Source: Pseudohongiella sp.
GTDB lineage: Bacteria; Pseudomonadota; Gammaproteobacteria; Pseudomonadales; Pseudohongiellaceae
DNA: 64,000 nt
Direction of reading: 5' to 3'
Assembly (NCBI RefSeq): GCF_011050365.1
Contig: NZ_DRFV01000003.1
Coordinates: forward strand, 1-64,000
Part shown: piece after piece, positions 8,967 through 17,921 of the stretch
How positions within the stretch are numbered: the first letter of the stretch is position 1
Layout of the letters: each line of letters starts with the position of its first letter
Translations under genes and position numbers: made by a program
The notes under the pieces: generated by a model
The model's database searches: none
What the model saw: only the letters and a program-made list of their open reading frames with translations
What the model was told of the DNA's origin: nothing

Positions 8967-10706
8967 TCACATAAAATCCATATCGCCGGCAGTCAGCCAC
9001 CACTTCCCCTGCAGCGTTTCAGCGGCAGGACCCTGCGTCCAGGCGTTGCAGGGAATATGAATGCCCGTGGGTTCGACATGAAGTGACGCTGTTCTCACAC
9101 GATGCAGTTGGCCTGCGCTCAACCACAACACCATGGGTCGCCCCGTGTCATGCCCATGCTGACTCAGAGCTATCAGCACCTGGGGCAAATCATCTGCCGA
9201 CGCTACCACGTCCATGATCAGCCTGTGCTCACCATGGTCGCGGGTCACCGCTATTGCATGACTGCCTGAGGGATGCGTCAGAACCAGAACATGATAGTCC
9301 AGGCCTGGACGCTGCGCGTACCGATAGTGCAGGTAAGCTGCGTCCCTGATACCAATAATGTCGTCAGCAAACGCCGGTGCCATCCGTTGCCACAAGGCGT
9401 CAGTCAATCCGCCGCTGTCGACCTCCGGGCCTGCCTGCGCGACGGTCCAGGCACCGGCGGCCGGCTCGCCATCGGCAGGATAGGATAAAGCCAGCAGTTC
9501 GTCGGTTTTACCGTACAACCCCAAACGTTGAGCAACGTGCATGGCCTTGATATTGGGAAAGCCGAAACCCAGCAGGTGCTCTGCAGTGTTGCCGGCATGC
9601 AACTCCAGCATGGTCGCAGCGGTAATAAAAAACAGACTGCGTTTGCTATAGAAGCTTCGGTGTTGCGGCAGCACCATGACATCACAGATCTGCAATGCTC
9701 GCGCGGGCCTGCCAAAGTACAGAATGTCACGACTGATGCCACCGTAATGGGCTACGGCCTCACCACGTTTGCACGCCACCACCGAATGTCCGCGTCCGTC
9801 ACCATATTTCCAATGCCAGAGTGACGCATCAAAACCGGTATCAAAACTGCGCTCAAACAAAACCTGAAAGCGCTCTGCGGGCATCAATTCCGCTGGCAAC
9901 AGGGTGACATCGCAGGCATCCATGCGAAACGCCAGCAGGGCATGGATATAGCGCCCGCGCTGACACTTGGCCAGATCATCAGCCATGGACTGGCGTAGCG
10001 CCAATAATTGATCTGTGGACAAACCGGTGCGTTGCGCCAGGGCAACGAGGTGCTGGTCAAACAGCGGCAGACAGTGTTCCAGCCAGCGGGCCACACTGCT
10101 GCTGACATCGTGATGCTGCGTTAATTCGAAACCGGCTCTGCCCGCCATATGCAGCACGTGGCTGAGTACCGGCAATGGTTCCGGCGCCTGAACAGAATCA
10201 TCACCGGTGAATTCTTCCAGTATCAGCAGTTGACCACCTGCTTTCAGCAAGCGACGGGCGTGTGCAAAAACTGTCAATGGCGACAGGTAGCGGGCACTGT
10301 TCTGCAGCACCAGCACATCAAAGCATTCGTCCGTCTCATAGTTTTGCAGGTCGGCCAGCACCAGGCGCGGCAGGGCGGCAGACGCGGTGTCGTGTTCGCA
10401 GAAACGTCTGCGCGCGGCGCTGATGGCCTGCTCACTGACGTCAATGGCTGTGACCTGATAACCGGCCCGGTCCAGCTCATATGCCAGCGCGCCGGTGCCG
10501 CAACCAATATCAAGCACGGTTGCCCCGGGCGCGGGCTCCAGCATTGCCAGCAACCGGGCCGCCATCGCCTGCTGCGCCCCGGTTACCGACAGGTCAGGCT
10601 CTGCCTGAGTACCGTAACTGAGAAAGTCGACATGACCAAAAGCCAGTTCCAGCAACTCGGCATATATATTCAATGGAAAAATCAGTGACTGTGGGGTCGT
10701 CTTCAT
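8967..10706 (-). CDS. Fusion of SAM-dependent methyltransferase and GNAT-type acyltransferase domains
   Basis: The protein is about 579 residues from the ATG at 10706. Residues about 35-200 form a class I methyltransferase with motif I VLDIGCGTGALAYEL and the acidic motif II residue in VTAIDVSEQ. Residues about 260-560 resemble a GNAT acetyltransferase, with FDASLWHWKYGDG, then CDVMVLPQHRSFYSKRSLFF as the acetyl-CoA-binding segment, and GFGFPNIKAM. The substrates are unknown; such fusions are often linked to surface polysaccharide or lipid modification. A TATAAT on the minus strand (10719-10714) lies only 8 nt before the ATG, and no ribosome-binding site is visible. The transcript may therefore be leaderless. 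It is divergent from regB. Confidence 0.75.
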   Translation of the reverse strand: MKTTPQSLIFPLNIYAELLELAFGHVDFLSYGTQAEPDLSVTGAQQAMAARLLAMLEPAPGATVLDIGCGTGALAYELDRAGYQVTAIDVSEQAISAARRRFCEHDTASAALPRLVLADLQNYETDECFDVLVLQNSARYLSPLTVFAHARRLLKAGGQLLILEEFTGDDSVQAPEPLPVLSHVLHMAGRAGFELTQHHDVSSSVARWLEHCLPLFDQHLVALAQRTGLSTDQLLALRQSMADDLAKCQRGRYIHALLAFRMDACDVTLLPAELMPAERFQVLFERSFDTGFDASLWHWKYGDGRGHSVVACKRGEAVAHYGGISRDILYFGRPARALQICDVMVLPQHRSFYSKRSLFFITAATMLELHAGNTAEHLLGFGFPNIKAMHVAQRLGLYGKTDELLALSYPADGEPAAGAWTVAQAGPEVDSGGLTDALWQRMAPAFADDIIGIRDAAYLHYRYAQRPGLDYHVLVLTHPSGSHAIAVTRDHGEHRLIMDVVASADDLPQVLIALSQHGHDTGRPMVLWLSAGQLHRVRTASLHVEPTGIHIPCNAWTQGPAAETLQGKWWLTAGDMDFM

Positions 10707-10756
10707 TCGGCGCATTATACGGTACAATGAGCAAAATAAGTAAAGCCGGGCCCGAC

Positions 10757-12070
10757 ATGACTAAAACTGGTACCACATGGTTGAACACCCTGCTGCGCGG
10801 CACCGACGGCGAATTACGCAGTGCGCCCCGTATCAGTTTACAACGCCTGCTGGTGTTGCGGACGCTGGTGATGATTACCGGTATTCTGGGCGCCATCGTC
10901 TTCGATTTCTTCTCACCCTTGCACTTGCCGGTCGGTCCTATCGTGGCGTTACTGACATGCATTCTGGCCTCACTGGCACTGGGTGTCTGGCGGGTCCGCA
11001 ATGCCACGCTGATCAACACACGGGAGCTGGCCGCGCACCTGGCACTCGACTTTGCATTCCTGACAGTCCTATTGATTTACACCGGCGGAGCCACCAATCC
11101 GTTGATCTCTTACCTGCTGGTATTGCTGGCGGTGGGCGCGACCCTGCTGAATCTGTTCTGGGCCAATATACTCGCGGCACTCGCTATCGTGGTATACACC
11201 CTGCTGTTACTGGTAGGTATTGCTACCGATCAGCATGCCGAGCACATGGTGCCCGACTTTCAGGTGCATCTGATCGGTATGTGGGTGACCTTTGTTGTCA
11301 GTGCCGTGCTGATCACGGCATTTGTCAGTCGCATGGCGCAGGCCATCCGCAGTCGTGAACTTACCCTGGCCAAAGCCCGCGAGAACGAGATGCGCAACGA
11401 GCAACTGGTGGCGATCGGCACACTGGCGGCAGGCACAGCGCATGCGCTGGGCACCCCCCTGTCCACCATGGCGGTGCTGCTGTCAGAACTGGATGAACAA
11501 AGCGAAGAACAATTGCGGGAACAGAGTGTCAAGGCTGATATCCATTTACTGCGCGAACAGGTCGTGCGCTGCAAGCATTCGCTGGATCAGCTGACCCGGT
11601 TTTACAACAAGAACGATCACAGTCAACCGGGCCAGCTTCGACTGAGCAATTTTGATGACGCCATACGTGACTACATCACCAATATTCACCCGGGCGCGAA
11701 GATAGATTTCAGCATGGATGCAGCCTGCAGCGAAGCACTGATTTCGGCAGACATTACCATCCGCCACGCCCTGATCAATATCATCGAGAATGCACTCAAA
11801 GCCGCCCGATCGCGCGTGTCGGTAGAGTATTATTGGGCATCACCACAACAAACTGATGTCGTGATGTCAGTCCAGGATGACGGCCCCGGTATTCCGCCGG
11901 AGGTGATGGAGAGCATGGGGGAACCCTTTATCTCGACCCGCAGTGACAGCATGGGCCTGGGAATTTTTCTGGCCAATGCCTCCATCCAGCGTCAGGGTGG
12001 TAGTATTGAAATGTTCAATGTCAGGGACGCCGGTGCCCGCACCGTAATCAGACTTCCGGTGAGTGTTTGA
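10757..12070 (+). CDS. regB: RegB/PrrB/RoxS-type redox sensor histidine kinase
   Basis: The protein is about 437 residues from the ATG at 10757. ATGs at 10727 and 10673 are also in frame but would overlap the divergent promoter or gene. Six transmembrane helices occupy the N-terminal half. The segment TGGATNPLISY (Gly at about 110) matches the RegB quinone-binding heptad, with Leu in place of the usual Phe. The H-box GTAHALGTPLS has the phosphorylated His at about 229. Cys at about 272 (VVRCKHSL) corresponds in position to the redox-active Cys265 of Rhodobacter RegB. The N, G1 and G2 boxes of the ATPase domain (NIIENALKAA, DDGPGIP, SMGLGIFLA) are intact. The kinase would sense respiratory redox state and phosphorylate the response regulator encoded right after it. 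Confidence 0.9.
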   Translation: MTKTGTTWLNTLLRGTDGELRSAPRISLQRLLVLRTLVMITGILGAIVFDFFSPLHLPVGPIVALLTCILASLALGVWRVRNATLINTRELAAHLALDFAFLTVLLIYTGGATNPLISYLLVLLAVGATLLNLFWANILAALAIVVYTLLLLVGIATDQHAEHMVPDFQVHLIGMWVTFVVSAVLITAFVSRMAQAIRSRELTLAKARENEMRNEQLVAIGTLAAGTAHALGTPLSTMAVLLSELDEQSEEQLREQSVKADIHLLREQVVRCKHSLDQLTRFYNKNDHSQPGQLRLSNFDDAIRDYITNIHPGAKIDFSMDAACSEALISADITIRHALINIIENALKAARSRVSVEYYWASPQQTDVVMSVQDDGPGIPPEVMESMGEPFISTRSDSMGLGIFLANASIQRQGGSIEMFNVRDAGARTVIRLPVSV

Positions 12071-12071
12071 T

Positions 12072-12608
12072 ATGAATAAGCAACTGATTCTGCTGATAGA
12101 AGATGACGCCGTGTTTGCCCAGGTCATGAGCCGCGCGCTCGAGCGACGTGACTATGCTGTTATTCATGCCAGTGACCTGGATGCAGCACGACTGGCCATC
12201 GCCAGTCACAGCCATGATTATGCCATCGTCGATCTGAACCTGGCCGGCCATTCGTCTCTGGAACTGATCCCGCTGCTCAGGGAAAAATGTCCCGCCAGCC
12301 CGATCCTGATGCTGACCGGTTATGCCAGTATCGCTACTGCTGTTGAAGCCATCAAGTTGGGTGCTGACAACTACCTGGCCAAACCCGCCGATGCCAACGA
12401 CATTCTCGCCGCCCTGACCTCTACGCCACAGTCCGAACAGTCTTCATTGTCAATTCAACAGCCGATGTCGGTCAGACGTCTGGAGTGGGAGCATATTCAG
12501 AAAGTGCTGAAGGAAAACGACGGCAATATCTCCGAGACGGCGCGCCAACTGAACATGCATCGACGCACACTGCAGCGCAAATTACAGAAAAAACCCGTTG
12601 CCGGCTGA
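12072..12608 (+). CDS. regA: RegA/PrrA/RoxR-type response regulator
   Basis: This encodes 178 residues from the ATG at 12072, one base after the kinase stop, so the genes are translationally coupled. The receiver domain has the acidic pair (EDD), the phospho-acceptor Asp at about 54 (IVDLNLAG), the Thr in MLTGYAS and the Lys in YLAKPAD. After a short linker, a Fis-type helix-turn-helix at about 140-175 (NISETARQLNMHRRTLQRKL) is almost identical to that of RegA/ActR proteins. It is expected to be the global redox regulator of respiration, and in some species also carbon or nitrogen metabolism. It is convergent with the DUF4345 gene. Confidence 0.92.
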   Translation: MNKQLILLIEDDAVFAQVMSRALERRDYAVIHASDLDAARLAIASHSHDYAIVDLNLAGHSSLELIPLLREKCPASPILMLTGYASIATAVEAIKLGADNYLAKPADANDILAALTSTPQSEQSSLSIQQPMSVRRLEWEHIQKVLKENDGNISETARQLNMHRRTLQRKLQKKPVAG

Positions 12609-12622
12609 CGGACGCGCCGGTT

Positions 12623-13024
12623 TCAGTGACTGCGCTTCAGGCAGAACCATGCAGCGATACTCAACACCAGCGCCAGCCATTCGCTGATATAGATCTGCAG
12701 TACCGTGGCATTGTAGGCCTGTTCCACCAATACTCCCCAACTGCGGGCAGCCACCAGGCCGGCATAGGTGAATACCAGTAATAGCACGCCTGCCGGCGCA
12801 TAGGGTTTGCGCAGTGCGCATACCAGCAGAAAAGCGCCAAAGGCGAGCATGAAACCACCGTATACCGACCTCAACTCTGTATACCCCATATCTGAGCGCA
12901 AATCGACGCCGACGACTTCAAACCAGCCCGCGACATCGGAGACAAATAACCACCCTACACCCAGGTAGATCAGTCCATTCAATGCCAGCAAGGCCGGGGG
13001 AAACAAACGAGCCAGTACATTCAT
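12623..13024 (-). CDS. DUF4345-like four-helix membrane protein
   Basis: The protein is 133 residues from the ATG at 13024, which has an AAGGA ribosome-binding site 7 nt upstream. The open frame extends further upstream but without membrane-protein character. Four hydrophobic helices and the segment MGYTELRSVYGGFMLAFG are characteristic of DUF4345. The function is unknown. It is convergent with regA. Confidence 0.75.
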   Translation of the reverse strand: MNVLARLFPPALLALNGLIYLGVGWLFVSDVAGWFEVVGVDLRSDMGYTELRSVYGGFMLAFGAFLLVCALRKPYAPAGVLLLVFTYAGLVAARSWGVLVEQAYNATVLQIYISEWLALVLSIAAWFCLKRSH

Positions 13025-13311
13025 CAGCAATTCCTTAAAATTCAGGGTATTGATTGCACTGCATGATCCAGATAATGACTTTTGGCACTCAGCGCAGGCA
13101 GATCCACATGGTATAACGTTTGCCGCAATGCTCTCCACCGAATTCGGGGACACAAGGTGATCCTCGGACATGCCGCAAACGTATAACAACAACTATCGGC
13201 CAGCATACCAAAAAGCGCGCCCGGTCGCCGCTTGGTGCATTGCATTGACAAAAACAGCGGATACACTACTCACACGCAAATGAAAGCAGTCACAAGCAAG
13301 CGGAGCCTGTC

Positions 13312-14436
13312 TTGAAAAAACAATATTTGGTAGCTATTGGCCTGGTCATCGTGATCGCGGCATGGATGTTGGTCCCACGAGGTGAGGATGATCGCGATGA
13401 GCGCTATGCCAGCACCGACAGCGACAGAACCGTGACCGCCATCGCCGATGATGGCTCTGCCAACGCTTCCTCGGCGGCAGACTTTACTGTCCGCGCCAAA
13501 CGCTCGCGCCTTGATACCTATACCCAGACGGTCAGTGTCCGCGGCCGGACCCAGGCCTTCCGTCTGGTTGACGTCCGTGCCGAAACCGCCGGTCGCGTAG
13601 TTGGCACACCCGCAGCCCGTGGCGCCCGCGTGCAGACCGGCGACGTTCTGTGCGAACTCGCCATCGACACCCGCGAGACTGACTTACAGGAAGCTCTGAG
13701 CCGCCAGGAACAGGCCCGCCTGGAGTACCAGGGCGGCCAGGATCTGTTCCAGCGCGAATTGATCTCTCGTTCGGCCCTGGCCCAGCTAAAGACCACTTAT
13801 GATGCAGCCATTGCTGCCGTAAGCCGGGCCGAGCTGACTCTCGAGCGCACCAAAATCCGGGCACCGTTTGATGGCATCGTGGAAACACGGGCCGTCGAAG
13901 TCGGCGCCTACATGGACATGGGCGGACAGTGCGCAGCATTATTCGATGACGATCCCATGTTATTGGTGGGACAGGTGCCGGAACAGGAGGTAAGCAAACT
14001 GGAAGTCGGTACCCGAGTGACCGGCATCATGGTGACCGGTGAACGAATCAGCGGGGAGCTGACTTATCTGGCCAGAGCAGCGGATCCGGTTTCCCGCAGC
14101 TACCGCATCGAAGTCCGGCTGGAACCGCAGCAAACGCCGATCCGTCAGGGCATCAGCACCGAAATATTGCTGGACGCTGCGCAGATCCGCGCACATCTGG
14201 TGCCACCGTCATCAGTGACACTGGATGATGCGGGCCTGATGGGCGTAAAAACCCTGAACAGCGACAACGAAGTTGAATTTCATCACGTACAGATTGTCGG
14301 TGAGAGCACCCGCATTGATGAGTCCGGCTTCTGGGTGACAGGTTTACCCGGTGAAGTCACCCTGATCACAGTCGGGCAGGAGCTGGTATTCGAGGGACAA
14401 ATCGTGAACGCCAATTTTGACTGGTCACAACTATGA
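13312..14436 (+). CDS. RND efflux periplasmic adaptor (HlyD/AcrA family)
   Basis: The protein is 374 residues from a TTG start supported by a GGAG ribosome-binding site 7 nt upstream. An N-terminal membrane anchor (YLVAIGLVIVIAAWMLVP) precedes the split lipoyl domain (VRAETAGRVVGTPAARGARV and RTKIRAPFDGIVETRAVEVG-type halves). These flank a short alpha-helical hairpin, and beta-barrel and membrane-proximal domains follow. It bridges the inner-membrane pump encoded downstream to an outer-membrane channel, which is not encoded here. Its stop overlaps the pump start (ATGA), so they are one operon. Confidence 0.9.
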   Translation: MKKQYLVAIGLVIVIAAWMLVPRGEDDRDERYASTDSDRTVTAIADDGSANASSAADFTVRAKRSRLDTYTQTVSVRGRTQAFRLVDVRAETAGRVVGTPAARGARVQTGDVLCELAIDTRETDLQEALSRQEQARLEYQGGQDLFQRELISRSALAQLKTTYDAAIAAVSRAELTLERTKIRAPFDGIVETRAVEVGAYMDMGGQCAALFDDDPMLLVGQVPEQEVSKLEVGTRVTGIMVTGERISGELTYLARAADPVSRSYRIEVRLEPQQTPIRQGISTEILLDAAQIRAHLVPPSSVTLDDAGLMGVKTLNSDNEVEFHHVQIVGESTRIDESGFWVTGLPGEVTLITVGQELVFEGQIVNANFDWSQL

Positions 14437-17400
14437 CATACATCAAAGCCGCCGTTTCTCACTCCAGGACCACGCTCAGTATATTTGCCGTCATCATTCT
14501 GGCAGGACTGGCAGCGTACCGCTCCATTCCGGTGGAATTGAACCCGGATGTCACGGTTCCGGTCATCATTACCACTATTATTCTGCCCGGTATTTCGCCG
14601 GAAGATGCTGAGCGCCTGTTGGCCAGGCCCAGCGAGATCGAACTGAACAATATTGATGGAATCACTCAGCTGCGATCATTCTCCAGCGAAGGCTCGGCGA
14701 CCATCATCACCGAGTTTGACGTCAGTTTTGACCCCGACCTGGCGCTGAATGATATCCGCTCGGCACTGGACCGGGCCAAAGCACGGTTCCCACAGAATAC
14801 CGAAGAGCCGTTGATCCAGGAGGTGTCGGCAGCAACTGTCCCGGTGGTGCAAATCGCGCTTGGCGGCGAAGGTGTGTCTGAACGCGTATTGTTGCGTATC
14901 GCTCAAACCCTGCAGCGTCAGATTGAAAATCTGCCCGAGATTCTTACCGCTGATACGATCGGCGCCCGCGAAGAGTTGCTGGAAATAATTGTTGATCCCT
15001 CAAAACTGGAAACCTACGGCATTACCAATCAGCAATTGGTGCAGGCCGTGTCTACCAACAACCGCCTGATCCCTGCCGGTACTCTTGACACCGGCAGTGG
15101 TGCTTTTTCGGTTAAAGTGCCAGGTCTGATCGAAACTGCCGATGACGTTTTCCAGCTGCCGATAGCGGCCAACGCCGACGGCGTTGTGGTGCTGAGCGAT
15201 CTGGCAGAGGTGCGCCGTACATTCAAGGATGCCGATCGTTACGCCTACGCCAATGGCGACCGCTCAATCTCGCTGGATGTACAAAAGCGCAAAGGCGCCA
15301 ACCTGGTAGAGGCGATGGATAAAATCGACCTGATTGTGCAGGACATGCGCACGCGCATACCGCCAGCTGTCGAGATCACATACCTGAACAACACCATCCC
15401 ACTGGTGATTGAACAGAACTCCGGACTACAGGGCAACATGGCAACGGCCATGGTACTGGTGCTGGTCGTGGTCATTGCCGCCGTTGGCGTGCGTTCAGGC
15501 ATTCTGGTCGCGCTGGCAGTACCGTTCTCGTTCTTCTTTGCTTTTATTATCATTTCCCTGCTCGGCTTCACCTACAATTTCATGGTGATCTTTGGCCTGT
15601 TACTGGGGTTGGGCATGTTGATCGACGGCGCCATCGTCATGGTCGAATATGCCGACCGCAAACTGGCTGAAGGTTACAACCGCAAGGACGCCTTCCAGGA
15701 AGCCACCAGCCGCATGTTCTGGCCAATTCTCGCCTCCACAGGCACCACGCTGGCCGCCTTCCTGCCGATGATGTTCTGGCCGGGTGTGGCAGGCGAGTTC
15801 ATGGGCTACCTGCCGGTGACCGTATTCGCGGTTCTGATTGGTTCGCTGCTTTACGCCCTGGTGTTTGCACCAACCATCGGCTCGCTGATCGGCGGCAAGA
15901 CCGGCGTGATGGCAGCAGGCGGTGGCAACCAGATAGGCAAGCTTGAAGAGACCCCGCCCGACGACATGCGAGGCATTGTTGGTATTTATGCGCGGATTCT
16001 GCGGATGGCTGTCCGGGCGCCCGGGCTGGTTGCCCTTGCCAGCGTGATCACCCTGGTCACCATTGTCTGGGCTTACCTTAATTATGGTCGCGGGGTCGAG
16101 TTTTTCACCAGCGTGGAGCCTGCGCAAACCCAGGTACAGGTATTTACCAGAGGCAATTATTCGCCGGAAGAGATTCGCGACATCATGCTTGATGTCGAGT
16201 CACGCATCGAGGATATCGGTTACTACAAAAGCATCGTGACTCAGTCTGGTGCCGGTCGCAGCATGGGCGGCGGCATGGGAGCAGCGCCTGACCTGGTAGG
16301 CACCATATTCCTTGAATTCACCGACCGGCGCGATCGTGACGTCAATGGCTTTGAAGTTGAAGAACTTTACCGCCAGGCAATTCAGGATATTCCGGGCGTG
16401 CGTGCGGAAATTTCGACACCTGAACAGGGTCCGCCCGTTGGCAAAGAGCTGCAAATGGAGTTCTATGGTGAGGATTTGCGCACGCTGATTGCCGAAGCCC
16501 GGCGAGTCCGCTCACATCTGGAGAATAATGTCGAAGGCCTGATAGATATCGACGACACGACACCGGTGCCCGGAATCGAATGGCAGATCACCGTTGACCG
16601 CGCACGCGCAGCAATGTCGGGCGCCAACATGACGGAAATTGGTACCGCCATCCAGTTATTGACCAACGGTGTCATGATGGGCGATTTCCGTCCTGATGAC
16701 AGCGAAGAAGAAGTTGAAATCCGTGTGCGTTACCCTGAAGAATATCGGGGTATCGAGCAAATCGACAATATCCGGATCAATACCGCCAGTGGCCTGGTTC
16801 CCATCAGCAGCTTTATTACCCGCGAAGCGCTGCCCGGTGTCAGCTCAATCCAGCGGGTTGACGGCAATCGGGTGGTTTACGTACGCGCCAACCCGGCGCC
16901 CGGCTACGTTACCAATAATATCGTGCAGGGCGTCGAACAGTGGATGGATGCCAACCCGCTGGCCCCTGGCATCGACTATCGCTTCCGCGGCGCCAATGAG
17001 GAGCAGGCCGAATCTTTCGCCTTCCTGCTCAGCGCCTTTGGTCTGGCTCTGGCACTGATGGCTATTCTGCTGGTGACCCAGTTCAACAGTTACTATCAGG
17101 CGCTGCTGATTCTGTCTTCTGTGCTTCTGTCTACAGCAGGTGTGTTATTGGGCCTGCTGACCACAGGCCAGACATTCAGCGTAATTCTGACGGGTGTCGG
17201 TATCGTGGCGCTCGCCGGTATTATCGTAAACAACAATATCGTTTTGATCGATACCTTCAACTATCTGCGCGCCAAACACATCGACTGGGATCTCCGGGAG
17301 GTGATCGTGCAGACTGGTGTGCAGCGTCTGCGCCCGGTGTTCCTGACCACATTTACTACCGGCTGCGGTTTGCTGCCGCTGGCAATGCACGTGTCAATTG

Positions 17401-17612
17401 ACCTGATAGGATCAGAAATCGAGATCGGTGGTCCGATTACATCGCAGTGGGTGAAACTGGCCAATGCAATCGTCTTCGGTTTGTCGTTCGCCACTATCCT
17501 GACCCTGATCGTGACGCCAGCCATGCTGGCACTGCCTGATCACCTGCGTCAGCGTCTCAGCCGAATCAGACGCATGTTCAGCAAACGGGAGAATGTTGCC
17601 GCAGAAGCGTGA
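14433..17612 (+). CDS. RND efflux pump permease (AcrB superfamily)
   Basis: The protein is 1059 residues, full length for an HAE1/AcrB-type pump. TM1 (TLSIFAVIILAGLAAYRSIP) is followed by the porter domain signature ELNPDVTVPVIIT. TM2-TM6 contain LIDGAIVMVEYADRK, in the position of the TM4 proton-relay region. A second porter domain and TM8-TM12 (NSYYQALLILSSVLLSTAGV, GIIVNNNIVLIDTFNYLR) complete the duplicated fold. It exports an unknown small molecule by proton antiport. It overlaps the adaptor gene by 4 bp. No regulator lies next to it. Confidence 0.92.
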   Translation: MTYIKAAVSHSRTTLSIFAVIILAGLAAYRSIPVELNPDVTVPVIITTIILPGISPEDAERLLARPSEIELNNIDGITQLRSFSSEGSATIITEFDVSFDPDLALNDIRSALDRAKARFPQNTEEPLIQEVSAATVPVVQIALGGEGVSERVLLRIAQTLQRQIENLPEILTADTIGAREELLEIIVDPSKLETYGITNQQLVQAVSTNNRLIPAGTLDTGSGAFSVKVPGLIETADDVFQLPIAANADGVVVLSDLAEVRRTFKDADRYAYANGDRSISLDVQKRKGANLVEAMDKIDLIVQDMRTRIPPAVEITYLNNTIPLVIEQNSGLQGNMATAMVLVLVVVIAAVGVRSGILVALAVPFSFFFAFIIISLLGFTYNFMVIFGLLLGLGMLIDGAIVMVEYADRKLAEGYNRKDAFQEATSRMFWPILASTGTTLAAFLPMMFWPGVAGEFMGYLPVTVFAVLIGSLLYALVFAPTIGSLIGGKTGVMAAGGGNQIGKLEETPPDDMRGIVGIYARILRMAVRAPGLVALASVITLVTIVWAYLNYGRGVEFFTSVEPAQTQVQVFTRGNYSPEEIRDIMLDVESRIEDIGYYKSIVTQSGAGRSMGGGMGAAPDLVGTIFLEFTDRRDRDVNGFEVEELYRQAIQDIPGVRAEISTPEQGPPVGKELQMEFYGEDLRTLIAEARRVRSHLENNVEGLIDIDDTTPVPGIEWQITVDRARAAMSGANMTEIGTAIQLLTNGVMMGDFRPDDSEEEVEIRVRYPEEYRGIEQIDNIRINTASGLVPISSFITREALPGVSSIQRVDGNRVVYVRANPAPGYVTNNIVQGVEQWMDANPLAPGIDYRFRGANEEQAESFAFLLSAFGLALALMAILLVTQFNSYYQALLILSSVLLSTAGVLLGLLTTGQTFSVILTGVGIVALAGIIVNNNIVLIDTFNYLRAKHIDWDLREVIVQTGVQRLRPVFLTTFTTGCGLLPLAMHVSIDLIGSEIEIGGPITSQWVKLANAIVFGLSFATILTLIVTPAMLALPDHLRQRLSRIRRMFSKRENVAAEA

Positions 17613-17921
17613 GTTTAAAATGGAACAGTTGTTCGATATCCGGGCGTAATTGTCAGGGGTAGTGACAGCAAACCAACGCTTTGCAACAATTTGTCACCAG
17701 CACTTTTTGCGAAAAGTGCCTGTGTTAGTATCAATACCAGTTTATGAGGACGCCCGTTGACGGACATCAGGCGGCCAACTCATGAACCCTCAAGACAGGC
17801 GGCGGAACGTCATTCTCTGTTCCCCCCTATCTAACAAGGGATAATATTCCGTTGTCTGTCTTGAACCCCTGCCCTGCCAACACCCAATTCAAGGCCCTGT
17901 GCCGGCTTTAATCCTGACGCG
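17613..17921. other. Intergenic region between RND permease and BatA/vWA gene
   Basis: No gene longer than 20 codons is convincing here. A 20-codon frame (ATG 17782) follows a weak GAGG. Two 9-nt arms, TCAAGACAG (17790-17798) and CTGTCTTGA (17856-17864), form a perfect inverted repeat 57 nt apart and enclose a C-rich stretch. They could pair in RNA as a terminator or small structured transcript. The flanking genes are convergent, so at least one terminator is expected. Confidence 0.4.

Noticed and set aside
13312-17612. The RND pump as the exporter of the NRPS product
   Set aside because: It is about 26 kb from the end of the NRPS operon, on the opposite strand, with no shared signal. Nothing in the sequence supports the link.
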